Assembly (NCBI RefSeq): GCF_004379255.2
Contig: NC_056048.1
Span: 14,283,197-14,347,196, forward strand
Direction: 5' to 3'
Source of the DNA: Salvia splendens
Lineage: Eukaryota; Streptophyta; Magnoliopsida; Lamiales; Lamiaceae
Length of the DNA: 64,000 nucleotides
Shown here piece after piece: positions 37,658 to 48,117 of this stretch. The notes below the pieces were generated by a model. That model worked only from the letters and a program-made list of their open reading frames with translations. It was not told the DNA's origin and made no database searches. The position numbers were made by a program, and so were the translations under genes. Position 1 is the stretch's first letter. Each line of letters begins with the position of its first letter.

Positions 37658-37675
37658 TGGCGCCGTTGCCGGGGA
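37658..37675 (+). other. Element E primer binding site (tRNA-Asp)
   Basis: TGGCGCCGTTGCCGGGGA, an 18-base exact complement to the tRNA-Asp 3' end, two bases after the LTR. Confidence 0.93.
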
Positions 37676-37910
37676 TGGATGACGTTTTTGCATACATTTG
37701 TTGCATGACACTTTGGTGTACATATAGTTAATTGTTTTTCTTTTCTTTTGTTTCTTAGTTTATGAGGAGTTTTGTTAAGAATTTTGGTGTGAATATTGTA
37801 GATAAACTTTTCTTTATTTTTGTGTTCCGCAGTTAAATGAAACTGAGTCCAACTGGCCAAGGGAAAAAGGGGTAAATCCAGTCACCACTCATTCAGAATT
37901 AACCACTGCC

Positions 37911-40715
37911 TTGCCTGTTGACTTGGATGCGAGCGGTGAGGAGGATCGCAGCACAGCCATCAAGAGTGAACCGGAATCAATATCCGCAACTGAAGAGGAG
38001 AAAGCCAACATGGCTGACAAGGAAAATGATCCCGAGATAAGCTCGTTGTACGCTCACTTGGATGGCGAACCACCGCAAGCAATCGTCACGACTCTAGGAC
38101 AAGAAGCAATCTACGTGGAGCCCCACATTATGGCTATCTTGCCTGTGTTCTTGGGAAGGAGTTGTGACAGCCCATACGAGTTCTTGCATGAATTTTGCAA
38201 AATCTGCAAGGCTCTAAAGCGGCCAGCGGGGTCGAGCGAAGACGACTACAGACTGAAGGCCCTTCCCTTTGCCCTTAAAGAGGAGGCGAATACTTGGTTC
38301 AAGAGGCTGCCACCAAATTGTATCAGAACCTGGTCTGACTTCAAGATGATGTTCTTGGATCAGTTCTTCCCAGCGGCCAGGACAAGTGCACTAAGAGATA
38401 AAATCCGAGGAGTTACACAAGGTTATGATGAGACCCTGAGTCAGTACTGGTCAAGATACATGGGTCTGTTGGACGCATGCCCAAACCACCATATGTTGGA
38501 AGTAGAAATTTACTCGATTTTCTATGAGAGGATGAATGCGGAGAGCAAGGACTTAGTGAACTCATCAAGTGGAGGAAGTTTTTCCAAACTACGAGTTAGT
38601 GAGGCCAAGAGAATTATGGAAAGACTTCTCTACGCGAAAAGAGCCTATGACAATCCACGTACTCTCCCGTCCAGAAGAGGTATGGCAAACGCTGCAGCAG
38701 TAGGAAATAATGATCAATTAGAGAGTCGGATTGACAAGCTCGAGAGGGCACTTTTGTCAGCAATTGAGAAGAGTAAACCGCAAGTTCCTCCAGTTAATGC
38801 CACCATGGTAACTGCCTAAGAGGACCACTATTCAAATACGACTGGGCTTTGGAATTCAAATAGGAACTGGAATCTTGAAAAGCAGGAGGACACGCCTTGG
38901 AGAGAACACCTGGACTTTAGATGGGGAGAGGGAAACTATAACCAGCCCAACCCACCTCAGAATGCATACGATGGACCCCCAGCCCAAGATTCACAGCCGA
39001 ACTGGTCAGGAAGAAACCAGCATAATCCACACCCACCAAATCCATATCAAAATACCACCTATATGCCACAATATCAGATAGGAAACCAAAATTACCAATC
39101 CCACTCACCCCAACATTGCCAAAATCACCCATGCCCTAACCCTAACCAGCATCACCACCCCAACCAGTTCAGTCAGTACCCTTCACACCAAAATCAGCCA
39201 AACTACCCTTACAATCAAAACCACCCCATCTACCAGTCGCATCCCAATGGCCAGTATAACCAGCAAAATCCCTACCTACACTACCTGAATCCCAATCACA
39301 GTCAACCCCACAACTCTAACCAATTCGGCCTGTACCCCTCTCATCAAAATCAGCCAAACTATACCTACCACCCATACCCTAACACCCAGTATAATCCCCA
39401 CCATCAGCAAAACCCTAACCATTTCCTACACCAAAACAAGTCAGGAAGATCTATGGAAGAGATGATGGGAGAGATGCTTGCTTACCAGCAAACCATGAGG
39501 AGTGAATTTCAGTCGAATAGTGAAGTGGTGCAAGGCATGCAAAACGCCCAGAAAGAGCATAAGGAAAATATGGACATGCTGAATAAGCAACTGTCCTACC
39601 TGGCCGGTTCGATGAATGAGATTTGTGGGAATGGGAAAAGGCTCCCAGTTACGGTGCACATACCTGACAAGGCTAATGTGAGCAAGGTGACATTGTGGTC
39701 AGGAACATCCTACAAGGAGCCTGAACGGAAGGAGTCATTTGGGGAATCAAGCAAGACGAAGGATAAGGGGGACATACTGACCAAGAGGAGTGGTCCTGAT
39801 GAAACTGAACCAGTTGCTGAACCTCAAATCAATCAAGGTCCGGAAGAGAATTCAAGGGAAACCACTAAAGAACCTGATGAAGATGATATTGAAGAGACTA
39901 TTTGTCAGAAGTCAAGATTCGCTAGAGCCACTGGGGCTCACCAACTGGCCGAGAAGAAGGCAGAGAGAAAACAAGGGCTGAAGCGCGCATCGAGGCGAAT
40001 CATCAGGCGTAGGATTGAGAAAAAGAAGGGGCCCAGCAAGGTTCATGATCTTGTAGAGATCTCAAGCGAGGAGGACAAGACTCCTTGCAACAAAAAGAAG
40101 AGCAAGGACACTGATACTGGCCAGGAAGATAGTGGACCTCCTACAAAACCTGGGGAGGACCCAAAACATGCTACAACCAAGTCAGAGACCCTTGCTGTTG
40201 CTGGACATCCGGCATCGACCCTTACTATCCAGAAATGAGGTTCTCCTACAAAACCTGGGGAGAACCCGACTGTAACTTTCACCCAGCCAGTACAGGAGGC
40301 CAACATCGACAATCCACTTGCCATCCCTGCTGCCCAGAAAGAGACACCAGTACCAGAAACTGACTTACAGGAAAATCAAAACAAAGAAGGAAAATGCAAC
40401 CAAGAAAGAAAGAGGAAAGACAATGGGGCAGCAAAGCAAAAGAAGGAGACCAAGAAGCCCAGGGTGGTCCTATCGGCCATTATCATCAAGAAGCTGGGAC
40501 AAGTGCCCAAACTGATCGGGAGCAAGGTCCCCAGCAACCATCATCTGCGGCCCATGGAAAAGAGGAAAATCAAGGGGTCTTTCAAGAATCATAAGAAAAA
40601 GAGTGACACCCCTGATGTGTACCAACAAAGGAACCCGAGAAGGAAACTGCACAAGGCTCCTGACCAAAGAGGATCCAGAGGAGAAGATGACCGACCCTAC
40701 CAACTGACCAGTTAG
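37911..40715 (+). pseudogene. Element E single long gag-type ORF with basic C-terminal extension
   Basis: One frame runs from 37911 to TAG at 40713-40715 (about 935 codons), broken only by TAA at 38817-38819 and TGA at 40236-40238. Order: gag core (SPYEFLHEFCKICK, EEANTWFKRLPPNCIRTW, SQYWSRYMGLLDACP); WREHLDFRWG; a His/Asn/Gln/Pro/Tyr-rich low-complexity stretch (39063-39430); MDMLNKQLSYLAGSMNEI; and a highly charged C-terminus with bipartite NLS-like clusters (KRASRRIIRRRIEKKK, NKKKSK). The C-terminus looks like the start of the post-pol ORF of relatives (acidic ISSEEDK motif). The true start is uncertain, since upstream ATGs are out of frame. Confidence 0.8.
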
Positions 40716-40798
40716 CTTTCTTTTTATTTTCATTAAACTTTTTTTCTAGTTGTGTTGTTTCTATTTTTTGTACATGTTTTAGCATGCGTATACCCTCA

Positions 40799-40839
40799 TT
40801 CATAACACTTAGCATATTCCATAGTCTAAGTGTGAGAAG
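40799..40839 (+). other. Stem-loop (element E, copy 1)
   Basis: The 3' arm CTAAGTGTGAGAAG is intact but the 5' arm is diverged, so only the inner ~8 bp pair well. This is the weakest of the set. Confidence 0.55.
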
Positions 40840-40919
40840 ACGAGGGTTTACAACGTTATATGTGTTAAGGATGTTTAGAAGTTGTCTTTGTTTTGTGTTT
40901 TTTTATGTGAGTCCTATAC

Positions 40920-40960
40920 CTTCTCCCACTTAGCCTATTGCATAGTCTAAGTGTGAGAAG
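40920..40960 (+). other. 41-nt stem-loop (element E, copy 2)
   Basis: 5' arm CTTCTCCCACTTAG, 3' arm CTAAGTGTGAGAAG, upper stem CTA/TAG, loop TTGCA. 14-bp lower stem with one mismatch. Confidence 0.8.
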
Positions 40961-41034
40961 TTTTTGTTGACATAAAATGTTTTGCATATTAGTTCTTGTT
41001 CCACATTGTCTATGTGTTCTCTATGTTCGTTATT

Positions 41035-41075
41035 CTTCTCCCACTTAGCCTATTGCATAGTCTAAGTGTGAGAAG
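41035..41075 (+). other. 41-nt stem-loop (element E, copy 3)
   Basis: Identical to copy 2 over its length (CTTCTCCCACTTAG ... CTAAGTGTGAGAAG, loop TTGCA). Confidence 0.8.
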
Positions 41076-41417
41076 TTTCATATATAATATGTTTTCCATG
41101 TGTTATGTGTTTTCTGGTCTTTTGTGCTTCTATGTGTTGGATACTGGTCATCCTGTTTTCCACTTCACTAAACTTGCATGAAGGCAAACAAGGATGAAGT
41201 GGGAGGAGGAGATAATGGCCAGTATAATTGTATATATGTGCTGTCATGTGTCGAGTCAATCCCTAGTAAGTCAGTTTAGGTTAAGTTTTGGTTTTTTTAG
41301 GACATGTGTTAAAACACGGGCTTAAAACTCAACTGATCCAATCTTAAGGCGAGATGATCGATCGAAATAAAACACACCAAGAGTAGAAACCACCTTTCTT
41401 AGTATCTCCTAGTCAGT

Positions 41418-42229
41418 GTGCTTGAATCTGCTTTGTTTAGTTAGATCTAGTTTTTCCTCAAGTGCTTACAAGTTTTAATCGATTTATGTTTCTAAAAAAA
41501 GCATGGAATTCGTTTCTGCTTGTTTCTGTCACTCTGTCCCGCTAACCAGTTTGCGTAGATCTCAGTTTTCTTAGCTTTCGTTCTTGATTTCAAGTTAAAT
41601 ATTGCATTCACGAATTTTCAAGCTTGAGCATTCATCAATGGAGTTTGTCAGATCTTGTTAGTTTAGCTTGGTGAAGAAGAAAATGTCACAATCAAAGAAT
41701 GGGACCACTTGTGTTGCTTTTGTTGCTTTATGCTTTTGTACTTGCACTTTTTCTGCTTTTCTGCACACCTAGTAGACAGTCTGCCAGCATGTCCTTTGAT
41801 TCCCTTTACCTTTTGTCTAGCCATTTTTAGTAAGTTTCGTCTAGTAGCTTCTCACATGCACACTCGCACCCTAGTTTACACACGCATTTTAATTTCTTTT
41901 AGCATGCAACATTTAGAGCCCACCCTGGCCTACTGGTCAGGAGGGGTATAGGTTCCATTTCATTTTCCGACTAGGTAAAACTCAACCCCAAAAAAAGTGT
42001 GGTAGCTAACCAACCACTCCCAGAATGTCATCGCAAGTGTATCTCGCCTACATCCATCTCTGTGGGATTCGACCCTTACTCCACTATACTAGCCAGTAGA
42101 AGTGGGTTGAGGTATTTTTTTTGTTGATAGGGAAGATAGACACAGACCCAACGACACAGTTAGGTCTAGGTACCCTCCTGGCCAGTTGACACACATACAG
42201 AGTCATAGTCTCATCTTTTCCCTCTAACA
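41418..42229 (+). repeat. Element E 3' LTR, 5'-truncated
   Basis: Matches 36844-37655 at about 98% with no indels. The first 780 bp, including the TATA box, are missing. Deletion of the junction between the noncoding region and the LTR would explain this. The ORF at 41709-41951 is the LTR shadow of 37135-37377. Confidence 0.88.
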
Positions 42230-42233
42230 ACCT

Positions 42234-43690
42234 CCACTTCAATCCATGAGCCGCATTTGGCTAAGGGCGGTGACGTTAATGACGATGAAGTAGAGGACCT
42301 ACGCCCACTGTTTGACTATGGGGAGACGGAGAGAGAGGAGGGGCCGTTACGACGTCAGAAGCGGCATATGACAAAGGACAGGCTTCTGGAGGAAGCTAGA
42401 ACCCTAAAAACCCGAGGAGAAGAGGAAGTGGTGGTGCAGAGACCCCGTACAGTACGACGGCTGGTGGATGAAGAGGAACCGGAAGAGTCTCAGATCCAGG
42501 GGGCTGGAGAGGAGAGAGAGGCTGCCGAGGGAAGCCTGGTGAGAGGGGAGAGAGAAAGAAAGAGGAAGGGGAAGGGAAGTGTTCTTCCTACTCCCAAGAG
42601 AAGCCGCCCCACCAACACAGGGGTCGTCATGGCAGATGCTTCCGCACCCGCTTCCCCACGGCCAAGAGATGAGGGCAGTGAATTGGCGGGACAGGAGTTG
42701 CGCTGTACCCGAGCATCCAGGGGCAACAAGGAAGGCCTGCAACATCTCTTTCCACCACCTACTCTCCTCAGCATGTGGTATTGACCCCAGCTTTTCGCCA
42801 ACAGATGTTGGAATTTGATGATCCAAAAATGCAGAAGGAGGTTCACCAAAGGGTGACCTCCCAGAAGAAGCTAAAGGTGGGGAAGATGCTGCACCAGCCG
42901 TCCCTGGAGAAGATAGAGATGAAGGAGAGGTTTGCCGCCTACATTGCCAGCATCGGTTTTGAATGGTTTTTAGAGGTTGATGAGTCCCCCTTACTGGAGG
43001 ACTTGGCCAAGGAGTTTTTCACGTCCTTCCGCTTCACCGGAAGCTCAGATCTGAACGACAAAAGTGTTTCCTTCAGGGTCTTTGGCCAGAACCAACTGAT
43101 GAGCTTAAATGATTTCTCCATCCGAATGGTATCTATACAGAGAGCCAGGTGGCCAATGGGGTTTGGGTTGGGCGCGATATCGGTCTCCCTCAGAGGAAAC
43201 CCGAATTCGATCAGCAGGCCGTCTGGAAGGCCATATGCGGTGGACGCACCCCAACTTTCACAGCCTCTGAATCCAGAGGACATCTCATTGCTGATCCTGC
43301 CTCCGCCTAGCCCAGGTCTACCTGGCCTGTAATCTCCTCGGACAAACCAATACGTTGGTGATCCTCACTCTGGCCGAGCTCTACTTTATGTGGAGCATGA
43401 GGGATCAGAGGGAAGTCCACCTTGGGTTCTGGCTGGCCTATTCCATGAACCAAATTGCTACCCGTGCTGCCCGCCATTTAAACGTCTGCCACCTCCTCAG
43501 GGCTTATCTGAGGAGAAACTGGACCGTGAAGAATGTCGGATGCACTATCCTTTGCCCTAGTCCTGAATTGTTTGACCTTGATTTTTTTGTTAGAATTCAG
43601 GTCCTAGAGAAGACGCAAGGAGGGAATTTCCAGTTTTACGCAGCAGGTAGGCGGGAACAACAAAGAAGCCAGCCCAAGAGGAGAAGCTGA
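42234..43690 (+). pseudogene. Element B post-pol ORF, 3' half
   Basis: Rejoins the 5' half in frame when E and one ACCT are removed. The first block (to 42783) is highly charged, with NLS-like KRKGKG and PKRSRP. A frameshift leads to 42775-43332, with the transposon-protein-like segment (IASIGFEWFL, LAKEFFTSFRF, VSFRVF). A second shift leads to 43355-43690 (ELYFMWSMRDQREVHLGFWL, CHLLRAYLRRN). Same domain order as in A and D. The function is unknown. Confidence 0.75.
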
Positions 43691-43698
43691 GTCTAGAG

Positions 43699-43789
43699 GA
43701 GCTGGATGGTGCGCAACATTCTGTTATCAAGGACAACGTTCTAGAATAGGACAAGTGCTGAAATATGAGACGGAAGGCGAAGCTGAGTC
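43699..43789 (+). repeat. Isolated fragment of element B LTR
   Basis: Matches 16765-16856 of the B LTR at about 90%. It is bounded by a perfect 19-bp direct repeat, GAAGCTGAGTCTAGAGGAG (43683-43701 and 43779-43797). It lies exactly between the B post-pol ORF and the Harbinger ORF. Confidence 0.8.
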
Positions 43790-44792
43790 TAGAGGAGTTG
43801 GGACTAGATCTCGGGGATGCGGACACTCCCGTTCAAATGGGGGTCGGGGCACGCCCAAGAAGAATAAGGGGAAGAGGGTGGTCGGCGAGTCGTCGCAGCC
43901 AGCTGGTGACGACAGCTCGGCAAGGAGGAAGTGGACGGACGCGGAGAACGTCGCGCTAGCCAAGGCGTGGGTGAGTGTTTGTGATGATCCCCTCGCCTCG
44001 AACAATCAGAGGATCGTCAATTTGTGGGATAAGATAGCAGCAACCTACAAGGCATTTTGCCTGGAAGGGAGGCCACGCAGCGGGGAGGAGTGCCGGAAGG
44101 GGTGGGACCGAATCCGGCAAGGGGTCTCCCGATTTTCGGGCTTGTACACCAACGCCCTTCGAATGCAGTCCAGTGGCCAAACTGACGAGGACTGCAGGAG
44201 GATGGCGGAGAAAGAGTACCCTGTGCCAGGGCTTTACAAGGAGTTCACCTACTGGAACTGCTACCTGGTGCTAATGGACTCCGAGAAGTTTCGGGCAGGA
44301 GTCGATGCTGGCTGGCCGAAGAAGCAGCGCCTGAACTATACCGGTGATTACGCCGGCGGCAGCAGCGGGGGTTCCCACAACCTCCCCGAAGATGCTTAGG
44401 AGACCCCGTCCCCTCTCGCGTTTACTCGCTGCACTCGCCCGGTTGGTCAAAGGCGGGCGCAACGTGCTCGCCAGAAGTCCGTGGAGGTCAAGTCGCCATC
44501 CCCCATTGTTGGCAGCCCGACAGCCGACCTCGTCTTCTTGGCGCGTCAACAAACGCGGGCTCAGATGTACAAGGTCATATCTGACTGGAAGAATGCCACT
44601 GACCCCGAGGAGAAGAGTTTTTTTCAGGCACTGCTCGTGAGTATGCGAGCTGATATGACTACCGCCGCGGCACAGGTGGGTGGCTCAGACGCGGGCTCAG
44701 ATGCCGCCACAACGGCGACGATGGCGACGACGACGAGGCGTGAGGCGGAGGCAGGGGGGCTCGTGCGTGGAGGAGGAGTTTTTTTAAATTAA
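43790..44792 (+). pseudogene. Harbinger ORF1-like Myb/SANT protein with NAM-associated C-terminus
   Basis: One frame of about 335 codons with a single TAG at 44397-44399. A Myb/SANT-like domain (KWTDAENVALAKAWVSV ... EECRKGWDRI) is followed by GLYTNALRMQSSGQTDEDC, a YWNCYLVLMDSEKF segment and, past the stop, RPVGQRRAQRARQKS and a C-terminal helix region. This is the DNA-binding partner protein of PIF/Harbinger transposons, often mis-annotated in plants as 'glutathione S-transferase T3-like'. No in-frame ATG remains: the upstream frame runs into the B LTR fragment. GC content is far above the flanks. Confidence 0.75.
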
Positions 44793-45081
44793 TGTAAAAT
44801 TTTTTTGTTAATGTACTTTTTTTTAATTAATGTACTTTTTAAAATTTTAATATTATTATTGAATTTTCACGTATATGTGTCGTAAATTTAATTCCGTATT
44901 TTTTGTGATTGTTAATTATTTGTTTTTAATAATTTTGTTTATTGTGGCGGGGCTATGACTGGGCTATTGCTTGTCCAGTTGCTTGTCCTGATGATGTGAC
45001 ATGAGGAGTTTTAGTACTGATGATGTGGCATGAGGAGTTTGTGGCTGGGCTATGGCTAGGCTATTCTTATTGGAGATGCTC
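43790..45081 (+). mobile_element. PIF/Harbinger-type element, left end missing
   Basis: Contains a Myb/SANT-type ORF and a right terminus, ATTGGAGATGCTC (45069-45081), followed by TAA, a typical Harbinger 3-bp target. The subterminal part (44940-45060) repeats GATGATGTG(G/A)CATGAGGAG and GGGCTAT. No left inverted repeat and no DDE transposase are found. Confidence 0.65.
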
Positions 45082-45816
45082 TAAGTGGATACCATATATA
45101 GTAATATTTAAGGTTATGATTCTTGAAAAGAAAAATATATATAGTAATAAAATCAATTACGTATATTATGTAATATTGCTTTAAATACTAAATAGTTATT
45201 CTAAATGCATGTATATGTGTAATAATGTGTGCATGTATTTATATATGTATACGTACTAATAGCCTAACTAAATTTCTTTATGTATTTGTTTTAATATTAT
45301 TTTATTATGACTTTTGTTTACACTTGTTTGTATAATTAATTATAGCAAAGATATATGTAATATTCTATTTTAACTTCAAGAATGTGAATCCATTTAACAA
45401 AAGGTGAGTATAGGGCATGTAAAATTTTATTAAATTACACGTATATAATGCGTACGTAAAGTAGATAAACATAACCTTGTAAATTAGCTCTATTTGTATT
45501 TATTTATATAATCTAAAATAATAAGTTTATTTTATATAAATATGTATAGGAGAGGGCACGTGTAATTCCATGAATTACTGCATGTCTTGTGTCCTGGTGG
45601 ATTAGTTGAAACCATATACATGAGGATTAATTAGCTGCCATTAGTATGCTCACATATATATACACATACAAGAGTGTAAAAAAAAGAGAAAATGGTGTAA
45701 ATTAGAAAAAAGAAAAGGTACGAACGGGAGAGCAGAAATCACATGGTTTGAGAAGAGTAGATTCATGAGATAGACGTATGCGTACATATTTTATGTTACA
45801 ATTGATCACCAACTAT

Positions 45817-45948
45817 GTACTTATGTATATTTGCATATTTAACCGATCAAAATCTTGCAATTCATATTAATAGGATCGAGGGTACTTATTTATATTTGCA
45901 TATTTAACCGATTAAAATCTTGCAATTCATATTAATAGGATCGAGGGT
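45817..45948. repeat. 65-bp tandem duplication
   Basis: The unit starting GTACTTATGTATATTTGC at 45817 repeats at 45882, nearly identical, each ending in AATAGGATCGAGGGT. Confidence 0.85.
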
Positions 45949-46271
45949 GGTAAATTAGAAGACAATCGGGAGTTTGATTAGATCATCTGCCATAAACAGG
46001 TGTGTATAAATCACACTTTTAATTTTAAATGTTTTATGTGATTGATTGCTATGTGTTAAATTGGAATGAATATTTGAATATTACAACGTGAGACTAAAAT
46101 GGTTATGTGTTATTTGATATTGATGGTGGAATATGATATGGATATGTGATTGGTGCAATAGATATGTGAGTGGTGTTTTGATATGTTTTTATATGGCATT
46201 AGAATTACTTGAATCATGAGATTAAAGAGGATATGTGATTGTCTTGCTCTGGATCTGATATACAATGTCAA

Positions 46272-46480
46272 TAGACCTACAGGTCATATACAATGGCAAT
46301 AGACCTACGGGTCATATACAATGATAATGGACCTACGTGCCAAAGAAAATATGCAAAGAGGGACCTTCGTGGAAAAGTCAAATCAAATAGGGGCCTTCCT
46401 GGAAAGGTCAAAATGCAAAGAGGGACCTTCGTGGAAAGGTCAAAATAATAAAAAGGGACCTTCGGGTCGTATACAATGGA
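46272..46480. repeat. Minisatellite of 28-bp and ~31-bp related units
   Basis: Three 28-bp units with GACCTACGGGTCATATACAA (46272-46355) merge into three ~31-bp units with GGGACCTTCGTGGAAAGGTC (46361-46460), and then a hybrid unit, ACCTTCGGGTCGTATACAATG. Both unit types share GACCTwCG. Confidence 0.8.
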
Positions 46481-47304
46481 AATCCCGAACATATACCAGG
46501 CTTGATTAGTCACATAATATTAAAAATGATCATAAAGGCATATGCATATAGATGTGAAATTGTTTATGATATTTATTGTTTCTAGTTATATATTATAGTT
46601 AAAGAATATGTTTGATATATCTGTGACGTGAAATTAAAGGTGAAATTTATATACATTAAGTTGTGGTTCATATAAACCACTAATATTTTTCAAGCAAAGA
46701 TATCGGTGATGTTTTGGTTGATATGGGTTTTAGAAACTCCACGTGTTATCAGGGTTGGCGGCTGACGCTTTATAGCAACCTTCTCCTCCTCGTCATTTTG
46801 CATATAGATAAATCTATAGTATATAGAGTGGTGAGAGGGTCCCACTACTATTCAGAATGTTTGAAGTATGTACTTGATAAATGTTAGTTTGAAGTTATAT
46901 AATATGTGTGTTTCATTTACTTGACAGATGGATTATTTATTTTAAATTTTGAATTTGTTTACTGTAAGTAGTTACGTCAGATAGGGTTGGGTGTGACATT
47001 CACTATCAACTACACTACTTTAACTACCATTCTCCTCATCTCTCTTATTTTATTAATTTTATCTTAATTCCCGTGTCATATTAATTGTCCATATTTTTAT
47101 GGGACGGATAGAGTATTTTTATTAGTAGTAAATTTGTTGTGTATACATCTAAAAATATGTACATATTTATTGTAACAGTACCTTCTAAAACTATAATGTG
47201 TATTTTTAATTATTATATATACATATTAGTATATTTTTATATAAATTAAAATTTAAAAATATTTGTAATATGATTTTTGAATTTTTAAAATATCAGTGAG
47301 TTCA

Positions 47305-47426
47305 GATTAAATAAGCTCTCAAGGAGTTGGGGGCAAAATGAGAAAAAGTAAGTTGATAATAACTTGTTGAGATTAAATAAGCTCTGAAAGAGTTAGGGGC
47401 AAAGTGAGAAAAAGTAAGTTGATTAT
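47305..47426. repeat. 66-bp tandem duplication
   Basis: GATTAAATAAGCTCT... at 47305 and again at 47371, both ending in GAGAAAAAGTAAGTTGAT. Confidence 0.8.
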
Positions 47427-48117
47427 ATTTTTTAAAGTTCATGAACTAAACCATGCAAATCTCATTTTCAAGGGACTAGTTTTGAAATTCACTCTTAAAA
47501 ATAATCTCATATTTTTGGCAATCATCCTATAAACAAATTTGGGCATAATATACAACTAGTACACGCAATATATATACTACATGTATATACACTCATTATA
47601 TTTGCCTAACCATTTTTTTCACGTGAATATTAAAAAAGAATTATCATATTGCACTACCAATTTATTTGATGTAACTGCTTTTCCATTATATTGATAGCAA
47701 TATTGCACATAAATAAATAAATATATAATGTAGTTCTTGTTTTATTTTACCATACACATTAATTATATGTTACGTTAAATATAAAGAATATTAATAATTA
47801 CAAGACGATCTGAAAATTAGATGACGAAATTAAAAATGCCAATTAAATTCATATCCTATGGCATGGAGTTTAATTTAATTGCATAAACTTATATCCTAAT
47901 CAAATTTAATGAAATTATAGAAACTATTTAATTACATAAATTCATATCTAACCAATTTAATAAAATTATGGAAACTAGTGTAAGGAATTCATGATATTAT
48001 AAACACATATATGGAGTATTTAATAACACAACAGCATAAAAGTAGTACTATTACATTCTTTCACAAAAATTAGTTATTGAATTGAATTCAAATATACAAG
48101 TATAATACAATATGTAA

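Larger units (their letters stand above)
40716..41417 (+). other. Element E 3' noncoding region with three stem-loops
   Basis: Non-coding. Contains stem-loops at 40799-40839, 40920-40960 and 41035-41075, and a CACTTCA...TGAAGTG hairpin with a polypurine tract (41160-41213). The normal polypurine tract and first half of the 3' LTR are deleted. Confidence 0.75.
36064..42229 (+). mobile_element. Athila-derived gag-only element E
   Basis: 5' LTR 36064-37655, PBS 37658-37675, one long gag-type ORF (37911-40715), a noncoding region with three stem-loops, and a 3' LTR lacking its first 780 bp (41418-42229). The flanks share ACCT (36060-36063 and 42230-42233). No protease, RT, RNase H or integrase is encoded, so it must have moved with proteins from a relative. 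The paired LTR parts differ at about 15 of 812 positions. Confidence 0.88.
16525..43789 (+). mobile_element. Athila-type gypsy element B (outermost, interrupted by A and E)
   Basis: Plus-strand order once the inserts are removed: LTR (16525-17298 + 31090-31460), PBS, gag (31570-33414), protease (33531-34451), a collapsed pol remnant (to 34833), a post-pol ORF (35481-36063 + 42234-43690), and a scrap of LTR (43699-43789). Element A sits in the LTR and E in the post-pol ORF. The 3' noncoding region, polypurine tract and nearly all of the 3' LTR are missing. It landed in the copia pol relic. Confidence 0.85.
45082..48117. other. AT-rich intergenic DNA, no supported gene
   Basis: No ORF above background. 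It holds the short repeats listed separately and a right-hand MITE scrap (about 47040-47116, ending GGGACGGATAGAGTA). GGGTTGGGTGTGACA at about 46984 resembles the 3' end of a gypsy LTR, but no matching start was found. Confidence 0.5.

Noticed and set aside
42404..42849. Minus-strand ORFs of 119-140 codons
   Set aside because: They are shadows of the charged plus-strand post-pol ORF of element B; no domain or codon support.
43790..44400. Possible glutathione S-transferase T3-like gene
   Set aside because: That name is a common mis-annotation. The sequence is a Myb/SANT protein of the Harbinger type with no GST fold motifs.
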